Shown here piece by piece: positions 33,777-43,690 of a DNA stretch of 64,000 nt. This DNA is from Bryopsis sp. KO-2023. Lineage: Eukaryota > Chlorophyta > Ulvophyceae > Bryopsidales > Bryopsidaceae. The notes beneath the pieces are model-generated. The model searched no databases, was not told the origin of the DNA, and saw nothing but the letters and a program-made list of their open reading frames with translations. The first letter of the stretch is position 1. Every line of letters starts with the position of its first letter. The translations under genes were made by a program, and so were the position numbers. The DNA lies in assembly GCA_030272585.1 (NCBI GenBank), contig BSYQ01000002.1, forward strand, positions 2,542,001 to 2,606,000, read 5' to 3'.

Positions 33777-36556
33777 CTGAGATACCATTATACCCTCCTT
33801 TCAAGAAAAATGGGCGTTTGTTTTTTTGTAGCAACAGATCGTTTGTTATTCCACCTAATGAACACAGAGTTATCAAACCAGGGGTTAGGTTACCAAGTGG
33901 GAGTTTTTTTGATTTGGCTGATGCACTTTCATCAAGTCATTTGAGGTTTATACCCAAATCAGATGGCCAGTCAATTTGGGGAATTTTACAGAACATCAGT
34001 TCAGAACCACAAGTTTTGACTTATCGCATGCCTCTTTTTTCAGTTCACTCTTCAATTCAACGGTTTTTTGTACCCGATAGGGGTTGGTTTGACATTTTGG
34101 AACGAACAGGCCCTCTCCAGTTTCGGGCAGGGCAGGTTATCAAAGATTGGGCCTCAGTTTTTGTTCAGAAATTCCCTGAGTTATTTAGTCAGACTTTTGG
34201 CCGCTGCAAAACATATGAGGTGGGAGAGGTCCCTCTCCACTGTGACGTTCCACATCGAAACATTAGGAAATCGCCGATTAGCGGCCCTTCTGAAACAAAA
34301 TTGTTACTTGACGAAGTAGAAAAATTGCAGGCTGATGGGGTAGTTCGAGAACTCAATTACGAGCCATATTGCTCACCCGTTTTTGGCGTGGCAAAACGCA
34401 ACGGGTCGGTGCGTATGGTGGCAGACTTCCGAGTTTTGAATGCCTGTACTCGGGAACAGAGTTACAATCGGGTTAATCGTGATCACTTGTTTTCGGCTGT
34501 TAGACCTTTTAGCATAGGTAGTTCTTTGGACCTTCGTGATGCGTTTCATCAGGTTCCCCTGACAAAAAAAATATGCGATTTATTCGGTTTTAGTATCGGG
34601 GGCCGTTTTTTTCACTATACGCGACTTCCACAGGGTTATACCAATAGCCCCAGTGAATTTCTTAGGGCTCTTGAACCCACTTTGAGGGAAGTCCGTGCGG
34701 CTGTTTCGTCGCAAGTTTTGAATTACATGGACGATTTGGTGGTGTTATCTCGTGATTACCCTTCGCATATTGCCGATATGCACGTGATTTTGTCGATTTT
34801 TGAAAAGCATGGCTGGAGAATGAGATCGGAAAAATGTCGGTTTCTGCGTAAAGAATTTGAGTTTTTGGGACACAAGTTGACGACGGGAGGATGGGAGATG
34901 ACGATCGACAACCTTGGTAAACTTCAGGATTTGGTTCGGCCCACCACTCGGCAACAATGGAGGAAACTACGCGGCTGGTTGTTACAAGTTCAACGGTTCC
35001 TTTTCAATGGTGCCAGAGTGCAACATTTGTTGCGCACTGCTGAGACCCAGTCCTCCCAGTCTTCCTGGGAAGCGTTTTTGGAGAGTCTCGCCACTCACAT
35101 GGTACGCCTCACCCATTCTTCGGGGTTCACCGGTCTATCTGTTGCTGTAGATGCCAGTTCTCAAGGTTGGGGGGGCATTCTTATTCAGTCGGGACAGGTA
35201 GTGGCATGTTGTTCGGGTTCTTGGCCGTCGGGCTGGCGTCATTTTTTGTCCAACGAACTAGAGGCTGAGGGTCTCTTACGGGTTTTGCGTTGTTTTCGAC
35301 CGTGGTTGTTTGGACAAGAAGTCCATGTTTATACAGACAATCGCAGTACGGCTAGTTTCCAGAACGTTGCGAACTCTTCCGCTTTTATTCGTCGGAGATT
35401 ATCTCACCTGTTAGAATTTTGTCCTCGCCTTCAATTTTTGCCGGGTCATAGCAATGTGTTACCCGATTTGTTGTCCCGGTTGGGTCAGTTGGGTTTTGAT
35501 CGACGCAGTGGAAGTATTATATCGTTTTCGGGAGATCAGGGGGGTGTTTCGTCTTCGGGAGCTTTTGTGGGGGCTTCTGCCTCGGATTTGGTTTCTAATG
35601 TTGTTGCAGAGGACCTTTCTGAGGGGGATTGGGCGAGGATTCATCATGGGCATTTGGGCATTTCGGGTACTCTGGCTCGAGCTGCTCATTTCGGAATCCA
35701 GGTCACACGGTCCTGGGTCAGAGCTAAAATCGATCGGTGTCGGGCTTGTCAAATGTTCCGTCCTGCTCCTTCCGGCCATCCATTCGGCCATCTACCGGAT
35801 CCAGCAACCCCTAGCGAATATGTGTCCATGGATTACGTGGGACCGATTTCAGGAGCGGATGGGCCTCGGTACTTGTTGGTATTGGTGGATCATCTCACGC
35901 GTATGGTACGGGTTTGGTGCACCAAGTCTGCTGATTCGCGGAACACACTTCGATGTCTGAACACCTGGTGCGAGGAAGTTGGACACATCAAGAACCTGGT
36001 ATGCGATAACGCTCAATATTTTCGTGCGAATTCACTTCAAAATTGGGGTCGAACAATTGGGGCCAAATTTCTGTTTGTTCCGCCCCACATTCATCGTTCA
36101 AACGGCCTGGTGGAGCGCATGAATCGAACGGTACTGGACAGAATCCGAAAATTAGCAGCTGCTGCACGATCGTCGTCATGGTGGGACTTTGTTCAGGAGG
36201 CGGAGAGCGCAGTTAATTCCAGTATTCATCGGATTACTGGTTTTATGCCCAAGGAGTTGATTGGCGTGGAACCTCAGTTCTGGAAACGTGCGGTCGAGTC
36301 CATGCGACGCGAACGAATTCGGGTGAATAAAAACAGGAAACGAAACAAAATAGAATATGCGAGGGAGGACAGAGTATGGGCTTTCGATGTTCTTAGAGAT
36401 GGGAAGAGTGGAAACAAGATGATGCCTCGCTGGTTGGGACCCAGTGTATTAGAGACTCGCATATCCAAGTCGATTTGGGAAGTTAGATTGCCTCAGGGGA
36501 GGCGCATGAACATGCATACTGATTTTCTTAGACCTTATGTTGATAGATATTGTTAG
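33767..36556 (+). CDS. Pol polyprotein: reverse transcriptase, RNase H, integrase
   Basis: About 930 codons in the -1 frame relative to gag; the real entry is by frameshift rather than an own start. The N-terminal 130 residues form the usual linker. Reverse transcriptase has MVADFRVLNA, SLDLRDAFHQVPL, LPQGYTNSPSEF and YMDD near residue 320. RNase H has VAVDASSQGWGG (Asp near 462) and VYTDNRS (near 524). Integrase has the HHCC zinc finger (HHGHLGISGT near 626, CRAC near 652) and the DD35E triad at about D689, D747 and E783, with 35 residues between the last two. It ends in a basic segment and an SH3-like tail. It replicates the element through cDNA and inserts it. It looks intact. Confidence 0.95.
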   Translation: MVFSEIPLYPPFKKNGRLFFCSNRSFVIPPNEHRVIKPGVRLPSGSFFDLADALSSSHLRFIPKSDGQSIWGILQNISSEPQVLTYRMPLFSVHSSIQRFFVPDRGWFDILERTGPLQFRAGQVIKDWASVFVQKFPELFSQTFGRCKTYEVGEVPLHCDVPHRNIRKSPISGPSETKLLLDEVEKLQADGVVRELNYEPYCSPVFGVAKRNGSVRMVADFRVLNACTREQSYNRVNRDHLFSAVRPFSIGSSLDLRDAFHQVPLTKKICDLFGFSIGGRFFHYTRLPQGYTNSPSEFLRALEPTLREVRAAVSSQVLNYMDDLVVLSRDYPSHIADMHVILSIFEKHGWRMRSEKCRFLRKEFEFLGHKLTTGGWEMTIDNLGKLQDLVRPTTRQQWRKLRGWLLQVQRFLFNGARVQHLLRTAETQSSQSSWEAFLESLATHMVRLTHSSGFTGLSVAVDASSQGWGGILIQSGQVVACCSGSWPSGWRHFLSNELEAEGLLRVLRCFRPWLFGQEVHVYTDNRSTASFQNVANSSAFIRRRLSHLLEFCPRLQFLPGHSNVLPDLLSRLGQLGFDRRSGSIISFSGDQGGVSSSGAFVGASASDLVSNVVAEDLSEGDWARIHHGHLGISGTLARAAHFGIQVTRSWVRAKIDRCRACQMFRPAPSGHPFGHLPDPATPSEYVSMDYVGPISGADGPRYLLVLVDHLTRMVRVWCTKSADSRNTLRCLNTWCEEVGHIKNLVCDNAQYFRANSLQNWGRTIGAKFLFVPPHIHRSNGLVERMNRTVLDRIRKLAAAARSSSWWDFVQEAESAVNSSIHRITGFMPKELIGVEPQFWKRAVESMRRERIRVNKNRKRNKIEYAREDRVWAFDVLRDGKSGNKMMPRWLGPSVLETRISKSIWEVRLPQGRRMNMHTDFLRPYVDRYC

Positions 36557-36709
36557 AGGATCGATGACAGGTTATAGGGGACTTTTCTGTTCTACCTTAG
36601 TGGTGTCTTATTGATGTGTTTGAATTGTGATGACAGCCATTTTAGTTTCGCTTGAGATCTGGGCAGAGGGATCTGGCAAGAGTGGAACGGTTATAAAGCA
36701 GTGGAAGCG

Positions 36710-36858
36710 TGTTGGGAAAATCACGGATGATTATGTCAGGGGCAGACACTAGATGGATAGACAGTGACTAGGTTTCGACTATAACAGGGGAACGTCCTCT
36801 CGAACGAACTGTAACTGTTGTTTCTGTTGAGCGACTGAGTGCAAGAATATACACAACA
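36710..36858 (+). repeat. 3' LTR
   Basis: 149 bp, matching 31,631-31,779 except for one base (TATAACA versus TATAACT). The preceding purine tract is short and interrupted (GCAGTGGAAGCG), which is unusual for a polypurine tract. Confidence 0.95.
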
Positions 36859-36863
36859 CTGTC

Positions 36864-37800
36864 CGTTAATTGTCTTGTTTAAAGGGCGCTGTTGTATGAG
36901 TTTCAACGGGGGTGATGCGAGCTCAGGGAATCAACCAAACAAAAATATCAACAGACATGCCAGGCCTGTAGCATGGGGGGTATACAAAGAGAAACACCCC
37001 AGCCAGCAAGGTTGAGGGAAGTGGATGCTGCATGGCGATCCAAACGAGCGGCATACTCGCGCCTGTGAAAGCGGCCGCCACCCACCCACCGGCGGCTGGA
37101 GGATTTTGGAGAATTCTTCTTCGATAAGGATGGGGGGGGGGGGTGCATTTGAAAACTTTCACGCGACCTGAGCGTTTCACCAACCAACGAACAATAGTGC
37201 AAAACATGCCAGGCCAGATTCTTTGCATCGGGCGTAAGCGGTTCACCACTGCCAGCCCCCTCTACGGTGGAGGGGCTCTGGAGGATTACACGCACCACGC
37301 CAACATGGTAGCACGCCGAGTAAACCCAATGCAGGAGCTATACGACTTCTGACCTCTGGGTTAAGTGGCAACTGAGCAGAGACCAGCCAAGGAGCGATAG
37401 AGTGCACGTGCGGATGGGTCTCCGGAAGGTGTCATTATGTTGAAAACTTCTCCCTGTGAATCCCCCTGGCAGGATTTCCATCGGGTTTCTCTTTTTTCTT
37501 CTTTAGGGGGGCTATGCTAATCTTAGTTAAGATTGATATGGACCAGTCAAACCACCACCTCGATACAAACTCGAGCATGTCAACAGTCGAGCATTCATAG
37601 AGCATCTGTCTAACCCAACCCATTGTTTGTGCATCCTATTGTACAGCTCAGTAACTTTCTTGGAGTTATCCCACTCAAAATTCTGTTTGTTTTCTTACAT
37701 CCCACTGTGTTTGTGCTTTCTCACCACCAGTTCTGACTCAACCTTCACTTAGCCATAACTTCTTTTCTCCAGTCCTCAGTTTCACCCCTGGCGCATGTCT
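36864..37800. other. Intergenic stretch with short direct repeats
   Basis: AACATGCCAGGCC-like words occur near 36,955 and 37,203. G runs sit near 37,132. The frame 37,143-37,352 (QILCIGRKRFTTASPLYGGG) is not recognised. The polypyrimidine-rich 37,640-37,800 segment may be the 3' flank of the minus-strand gene. No gene is called. Confidence 0.4.
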
Positions 37801-37810
37801 GACCACCAGC

Positions 37811-39465
37811 TCACAAAGACACAGCCATTATCCTTTCCAAGAAAGAATTTTTTCGGCTATTCGGGTCTTTTTTCTGAGGGCACTCCACAGCCCCGTATTG
37901 CTGACTGATTTTTCTTATTGAAACCGCGTTGTCAGTAGATCTTCTCAACGCCGCCGCTGACAATTTCACCAGAATTACGTCTGGGCTCTCATAAGATTTC
38001 CGCAAAGTTGCACTTCCAGAATCCATCCACAATTGAAAACGTTTTTCCAGCGGGCCTACAAAAAAGGGTGCTTCCATATCATTTTTGATCGAGAGGATGG
38101 CTCCCGCCTTTTCTGGCATATCATACGCTTCTTCTTCAACCTTCTACAGACCCAAGAGAAACAATTAACTTCTTTCCATCCAGAAAGCGTCACATATTCC
38201 ATTCAGAGCTCAGGAACGTCCACCATAATTTCAATTGACCTGTGCTGTAGACTTCAATCGATTTTTCTCCCACACGATTTTGTCTGCCCAAGATTTTGCT
38301 CCTTCCATGCAATTCACTTCTCCCAGCCGCCTCGAAATAGCTTTCAACTGAAAGCACAACAGAATAAAATGGCAACGTCAACGACGAGCAAATATTTTTA
38401 GGTTTTCTAGACGACTTTTCGTTTTATTCGATCTGTGAGTCTGCAAATTATAGTACAGCCGCCATGAACTCACCTGTTCTTGCACTATTCTACCGGGCAA
38501 ACCTCCCTCCTGCACAACCCCGCGATTCGCTTGGTTGATGCGATCCACATCCTTCTCCTTCGTGCCTCTTAAAACTTCTATCCAAGATATCACATCTTTT
38601 TTGATGTTCTTTTCCACAGCCCCGACGCTGTGTCCGGACCCGAACGTCTCGGTTTCTTTTCTCAACTTCCCAATGTCTTCTTGGCATTTTGCGAGCTCTT
38701 GCTGAAGATCAGCCTTTTGGGTTTCTAGATCATCGCTGGCATGCTGGAGGTGTTCCATCTGATATGAAACAGAAAACACCTCATGATGGGGGACCTGGGG
38801 TTCTGCCAATACCTGCAAAACCAGAAAAGAAATCCAAAAGAGCTAAAAAAGTATATACATTTTATCCATTCATTGATTTTTAGTTGGATTCTTGTCTCCT
38901 CCAAAGCTCAAAGTGAACAGGAGGAGGAAGAGGGGCAGAATGCATTCGAATGCCCCATTAGTGGTTAGGAAGAAGAAACCTGTGAGACTACTGATTCCGA
39001 AACAAACAGACAATCCTATCCCAGTGTAATTTGTCAATTTGATTCCAGGGGATCGATAACATCAACACACACCCCATCGCAGAAATTGCTGAGATTGAGG
39101 AAAAATTGAATGACCTTTTGCTTGGAAACCTCTTGTTGCTGGCTGTCGTTCAGCTCGCGCACAGCTTTCACTTTTTTCCCGAACTCCCCGACACACTTTC
39201 GGAGTCCTTCGAGCCCCCAAAGCACATTGATCACGCTCCGTCGGAATGTTTGGAGGCTTCGCTTCCACGGAAGCACAAGGCGGAAGCGCGCTTCCAAACC
39301 GCTTCCTCGGAAGCGGTGCGCTTCCATATGCTTCCGTGGAAGCGACTTCGCTTCCAGCAGCGCTTCCGTGGAAGCGACTTCGCTTCCAGCAGCGCTTCCG
39401 TGGAAGCGACTTCGCTTCCAGCAGCGCTTCCATGGAAGCGGCCTCGCCTCCAGCAGCGCTTCCAT
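37811..39465 (-). CDS. Coiled-coil protein of unknown function, four exons
   Basis: Exons on the minus strand: 39,465-39,073, 38,812-38,474, 38,347-38,240 and 38,143-37,811. All junctions are GT/AG and in phase 0, which strongly supports the model; introns are about 260, 126 and 96 bp. The product would be about 390 residues. The middle (QMEHLQHASDDLETQKADLQ and on) has heptad-like spacing typical of a coiled coil. The tail contains GPLEKRFQLWMDSGSATLRK and ends MAVSL. I recognise no family. The first exon begins inside the 32-bp repeat array, so the first 70 or so residues are repeat-derived if the start at 39,465 is right; a start lost upstream or a shorter protein are alternatives. Confidence 0.6.
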
Positions 39466-39625
39466 GGAAGCGACCTCGCCTCCAGCAGCGCTTCCATGGA
39501 AGCGACCTCGCCTCCAGCAGCGCTTCCAACCACGCTTCCACTGGAAGCAAGCGTTTCCACAAACGCTCCCAGTTACAATTCGCCGCCAGCCACGCTTCCA
39601 CTGGAATCAACGATTTCCACAAACG
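39247..39625. repeat. 32-bp tandem array built from CGCTTCC / GGAAGCG palindromes
   Basis: A unit of 32 bp (GACTTCGCTTCCAGCAGC followed by GCTTCCGTGGAAGC) repeats exactly at 39,344, 39,376 and 39,408, then continues with variants to about 39,540 and decays on both sides. Each unit holds a near-palindrome CGCTTCCrTGGAAGCG. The array has no stop in many frames on both strands. It lies between the coiled-coil gene (minus) and the gene starting at 39,834 (plus). The same words form the foldback at 48,585-48,804. Confidence 0.9.
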
Positions 39626-39833
39626 TTCCCAGCCACAATTTCCTCCCAGCCACGCGGTCGCCTCCAGTCACGAATTTCATCGCATGCACTTCGTCCAATT
39701 CCCTCGTTAATCCAGTTCCCAGTTTCCAGTTTCTGAAATCACTGACGGCGGACTCTATTTTGCGATACCGACGACTTCTGACGGCGATCCACTCCATTCC
39801 TCGACACTGACGACTTCCCTACAACGAAATACT

Positions 39834-41348
39834 ATGGCGGACGAAGATGTGCAGCCCACAAATATTGTGGGAGGTGTGATGGGAGACGATTTGACCTTGG
39901 ATGATATCCCTTTCGAAAGCGATTTATTTGAATCTGAAAGAATCGAAGAAAACCGAGGAGAAAAATCTCTCAAGAATCCAATCAACTTAGGGATTCAAAA
40001 CAAAAAAAACCTTAAAAAAAGAATTCCCAAAAAAAAAATGGAATTACCACCTCTTTCATCATTTCGGTTATCGGGAAATAAAGAAATAGATGAAAAATTT
40101 CTGAGGTTGTGGGAACGGCATTTGGATTTGTGGGAGGAAGAAAAAAAAGAAAAAAAAAACGAATCCACCGACAATCTCGAAAAATGCGCTGGAGATGTTG
40201 TGAGGGTTCTAGTGAAAGAATGCGTGATGGATCCGGATTTTTCGGATGGGTTTGGATTGTTGTCCGAGCCGGAACACGTGTTCGATGAAGTTGCAAAAAG
40301 AATTATGGATTTGGGGTTTGATCTACAGAGATTGAGAGATTGGTGGGCGTTGGAACAGAAAAAAAAACAAAAACAAAATCAGCTCGGTGGCTTTCATCTC
40401 TTTTTACAAATCAAGATGCGAAAAATGTCCCAACTGGGACTACAGATCGTGTCTACTTTTTTCGAACAACACGACAAGGTGTTGCTGATTTTGAAACCCC
40501 GAAAGCGGCAGGAGAAAGCTTCTTCCGATGAGATCCTACGCCACAACGAATGGTGCACCGCAATGATGACAGGTACGGGAAAAAAAACAAAAAAACACAA
40601 CCTTGGGAGGTCGAAATGTTTCTTTTTTTCATCTGCAGCAAATCTTCAAACCTACAGCAAATTTTATACTGAACCTACAGCAAATTTTTAGGGGTCTAAA
40701 GATAGTTTTCTGGCAGGTGCTAAGCCTACAGCAAATTTTATGCTGAACCTACAACAAATTTTTAGGGGTCTAAAGATAGTTTTCTGGCAAGTGCTAAGCC
40801 TACAGCAAATTTTATACTGAACCTACAGCAAATTTTTAGGGGTCTATAAAGATAGTTTTCTGGCAGGTGCTAAGCCCACAGAAAATTCAAGGGTTTAAAA
40901 TTTTTCTGGCGAGTGCTAAACCCACAACAAATATACGTATATATGTATCCACAAATGAATTGCAGAGGTGCCAAGACCATCGAACGCCTTTTTTCTCAAT
41001 TTTTTTTCTTTCACACTATCAACACACCTGTTTTGCTTCCTTGAAGATTTGAGGTATCGAGATGCGGACACGATTGGAGGAGCACGAGGCTTTGTCAAGG
41101 CTCTTGAATCTGTGTTTGAACATGGAAAACTGTCGCTTCCAAAGTTTGCGTTTGCAAGCTTGAAAATCAGGCTTGCGCTTGAGGAAGGCATGGGGAAAAC
41201 CACCTTGGGGGTCGGCCAGGAACTGCGCCCATTGATATTTAATGAAATCAGAACCATAAAAACAGAGTTGAACACGAGGGTTTCCCACTTTACGATGACT
41301 GGCACCGATTTGGATTATTCCCCTGCAGGGGAAGCAATTGTGCCCTAA
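39834..41348 (+). CDS. Two-exon protein of unknown function
   Basis: Exon 1 is 39,834-40,572 and exon 2 is 41,047-41,348, joined by a 474-bp GT/AG intron; the joined codon keeps the frame (TAMMT then DLRYRDADTIGG). The product is about 346 residues: an acidic N-terminus, a Lys-rich patch (NKKNLKKRIPKKK), a helical middle and a C-terminal part with GGARGFVKALESVFEHGKL, ending EAIVP. I recognise no domain. Near 40,360-40,520 another frame reads more protein-like (NVPTGTTDRVYFFRTT) and begins just after runs of 9, 5 and 4 A's, so an indel in the assembly there is possible. The ATG follows the repeat array by about 200 bases, which may act as promoter. Confidence 0.6.
40640..40915. repeat. 74-bp tandem repeat inside an intron
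   Basis: About 3.5 copies of a 74-bp unit containing CCTACAGCAAATTT (twice per unit) and AGGGGTCTAAAGATAGTTTT. GGGGTCTA starts at 40,691, 40,765 and 40,839. It fills more than half of the intron of the gene at 39,834-41,348. Each unit also carries an ACAG/AG resembling a splice acceptor. Confidence 0.9.
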
Positions 41349-42023
41349 AAAAAAACAAAACTGGGTGCTAAAACTTTTTCCTAATCGAAAGTGCGATCCG
41401 CATATTATTTTTTGACGATGAGAACCACTAGAACCAAGACTATGAAAAAAGTCGATGATATGTTTCTGGTTGGCATCATGTAAGAGATTTGACAACCCTG
41501 GGAATCGAACCCAAGCAATGACCACTGCCGTCTCTTTTATCACACTTACAGTGTTGTCAGAAAATCAGGAAATTTAAATCCATTCTCTTTTTCTGTAAAA
41601 ACTTCTGAAAAACTATGCTGTCTCCTTTCGAATCCTTGAACCAAAGAATTTCTGTTTGTGAACTTCTGCTGAGACTGCAGCATTTCACAAGTGAAGGCCA
41701 TACCTTGAAGCAGCAACATCTCTCTTCAATGCTGCACTCAGTGTGGGGGTATCTCTCTCCTACCTCTTTTTAGAATTCTCACAATACCATGGACAGCCTT
41801 CAAAATAATCATAAGAAGAAGATGTGAAATGCTGGCTTTGTAATGACACAATGAATCATTCCCTAGTGGCCCTCAGGCCCTTAGAATATATCAATTTTTC
41901 AGTTGCTTGTTTGTAGGGTGAAACAACCAATTGAAAAAATAAAAAGAAGAAGAAGAAGGAAAGGGTCCTACACTACATCATTCACTGAATCTATATCTGG
42001 ATGCATGAACGTCAGACACTCAC
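41349..42023. other. Intergenic or intronic stretch
   Basis: No supported exon. A T-arm-like sequence (GGTTCGATTCC on the minus strand near 41,500) is present but no full tRNA folds. Polypyrimidine tracts are common on the plus strand. Confidence 0.4.
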
Positions 42024-42197
42024 CGGGTGCTTCTTTTGGGGGTGGCAAATTGCAAATTGGAACGCTTTTCGATCACCTGGGGCGAAAATCTGACTTTCAT
42101 ATTGAATCCTCTTTTTGCCAGCAGGATTGCAGCCACTGATCCAGCGGGGCCTGCCCCGACAACGATTGCTGTCTTTCCTTCGTAAGGTGAAGCAACT
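42024..42197 (-). CDS. FAD-binding monooxygenase exon (kynurenine-3-monooxygenase-like)
   Basis: A 174-bp exon bounded by acceptor GGTAG and donor CCCG/GTGAGT on the minus strand. It encodes GKTAIVVGAGPAGSVAAIL followed by LAKRGF, the dinucleotide-binding Rossmann fingerprint (GxGxxG...) found at the N-terminus of flavin monooxygenases; the LAKRGF ending is typical of kynurenine 3-monooxygenase. After NMK come six extra residues and then VIEKRSN, where the family normally continues straight to the E-R motif. Other exons of this gene were not identified. Open minus-strand segments at 42,430-42,690 (VDAGVNGLTAGIARYAAFG) might be upstream exons or a different gene. Confidence 0.6.
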
Positions 42198-42539
42198 CTA
42201 CCAAGTTGAACAAAAATCAACAGAAAGGTTTTAAGAACAAGTGATGGAAATCCGCGTCCGGGAGGTGGGAGTCACGACGATGTTGAGAGAGTTCGAAAAT
42301 ATGCGCAAGGCATTGAAGCCCCCGACTATGGCTAACTTGTATAGGAACATCACACGCACGTGACTGGGTGTGTGTGACCAAAACAGTTTGTAGTTTCTTT
42401 TTTCATTCTGCAAATCAACCGAACTTGCCTTGACAATCGTCCAAACAGATGCTCCAAGCTGTGGACATTACAACCACCGCAGCCAAGTCTCCTGGTGTCG
42501 ATCCTCCCAGCGTCTCCTACTTTTTTCAGTTTTTTTTCT

Positions 42540-42690
42540 TTTTGCGAAGCTCCATCTTCCATTGATGAACACAAGCCAGTGGCGGATGGTTCAAATGATT
42601 CCCACTAAATTCACCAAATGCGGCATATCGTGCGATGCCAGCTGTCAAGCCATTTACACCTGCATCAACATACGTCCAAAACTGTAACAC
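42540..42690 (-). CDS. Possible minus-strand exon, unassigned
   Basis: The minus strand reads QFWTYVDAGVNGLTAGIARY then AAFGEFSGNHLNHPPL without a stop. Composition is protein-like, with alternating small and aromatic residues that could be membrane-associated. Borders are uncertain and I recognise no family. It lies upstream of the FAD exon in the same orientation. Confidence 0.3.
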
Positions 42691-42919
42691 TGCATTCTTT
42701 TTTCATCCCCTTCAGTGTTGGTTTTCATTACACCCAGGGTTCCTTCGGAGGTAGGATCAAGAATGGAAAGAGAAGAATGTGGAGGATCCCCATAATGTAC
42801 ATGTTTCATTATACAGTGGGTTCCCACAAAACAAACAGTTATACTTTTGGGAAAAAAAAGAGTTTCATTATTATTAGTTTCATTATTTCCCCCCTCATTA
42901 TATCCAGGAAAGCAAAACA

Positions 42920-42972
42920 AGAAACAAAAAAAAGCAAAGCAAAGCAAAGCAAAGCAAAACAAAACAAAACAA
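42920..42972. repeat. AAAGC / AAAAC pentanucleotide microsatellite
   Basis: AAAGC repeats about five times, then AAAAC three times, in a purine-rich context. Confidence 0.85.
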
Positions 42973-43059
42973 GCAAGTACCCAGGAGATGGGATTAAGCA
43001 AGCAAACAAACAGGCTACAGGAACAACACCCAGGGAATGGGCTTCACCTGGGTTTACAT

Positions 43060-43690
43060 GACACGGCTTGTTTCCGACGCCTTCCTCGCTCGCTCCATGT
43101 CCTCCATCCTCCCCCGCTTCCCCAGCCCCCTCCCTCTTTTCTGAAAAACCTCGTTGAGGTCTTTTCCCTCCGTCGGACCCGCCTCGCGCACAAAAAGCGA
43201 CCCGGCGCCCTCGCCCCAACTCGACATGGACGCCGAGGACCAAGAAGGGGGCGCGGGCGAGGAAGAGGCGGAGGAAGTGGCGGAGGAAGCGCGAGAGGGC
43301 GAGGGGCAGCAGCACGTGGACGAGGGAGGGGAGCGAGGGGAAGATCCCAGGGCGCGGCGGCGGCACCGCTAGCTGCGGCACCAGCGAGCAGCAGCGCTGG
43401 GGCTGGGGTCGACGGGGGAGCGGCTGTGGAGGCGAGCGCGAGAGCAGGTGAAACGGGGCGACAGAAGGGTGAGGGGTCGTCTCCGGGTGCGACTCATCAC
43501 GCGATCGCGGAAACGCCCACGTGGCGGTCGTCCACGTGGGCGTTTCCCCGAGGGATCCCCGCGATTTTCGCTTGCCACATCTCCCCAATTTTCCAGCCCT
43601 GATGCGAACAGAGGGGCTGGGTGGGTTTCGCAGTCTCGGCGGGTTCGGTGGCGCCGCCGTTCTGAGGGACCCAAGCGGCCCAAGCGAAAA
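43060..43690. other. GC-rich, CpG-rich segment (promoter-like)
   Basis: A sharp rise in GC with many CG dinucleotides. Open fragments on both strands are low-complexity (Glu/Gly-rich or Arg/Pro-rich) and are probably composition artefacts, although the plus-strand frame 43,154-43,372 with a MDAEDQEGGAGEEE start could be real. Its position just upstream of the BTB-like gene exons suggests a promoter region. Confidence 0.45.
43509..43547. promoter_or_regulatory. Perfect 16-bp inverted repeat with two CACGTG boxes
   Basis: GGAAACGCCCACGTGG (43,509-43,524) and its exact reverse complement (43,532-43,547) are separated by 7 bases. Each arm holds a CACGTG E-box/G-box. It lies in the GC-rich segment before the BTB-like gene. 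Confidence 0.6.

Larger units (their letters stand above)
31631..36858 (+). mobile_element. Young Ty3/gypsy-type LTR element with 2A motif
   Basis: Two 149-bp LTRs (TG...CA) flank gag-protease and pol frames. CTGTC stands on both outer sides (31,626-31,630 and 36,859-36,863) as a 5-bp target duplication. The LTRs differ at one position that I can see, so insertion is recent. Pol order is reverse transcriptase, RNase H, integrase, as in Ty3/gypsy. Both frames are long and open, and the element looks whole, with no obvious break. The LTRs are unusually short. Confidence 0.95.

Noticed and set aside
39106-39810. Long plus-strand open frames (up to 234 codons) across the 32-bp array
   Set aside because: They are produced by the stop-poor repeat in several frames on both strands and have no independent domain or splice support.
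41490-41570. tRNA-like T arm (GGTTCGATTCC) on the minus strand with a matching acceptor-like GACAAC / GTTGTC pair
   Set aside because: The middle is about four bases short, no D arm forms, and the candidate anticodon stem has only three pairs with no T before the anticodon. At most a tRNA relic.
42839-43602. About 250-codon frames on both strands in the GC-rich segment
   Set aside because: Both strands are open simultaneously because of composition, and the proteins are Arg/Pro or Glu/Gly low complexity.
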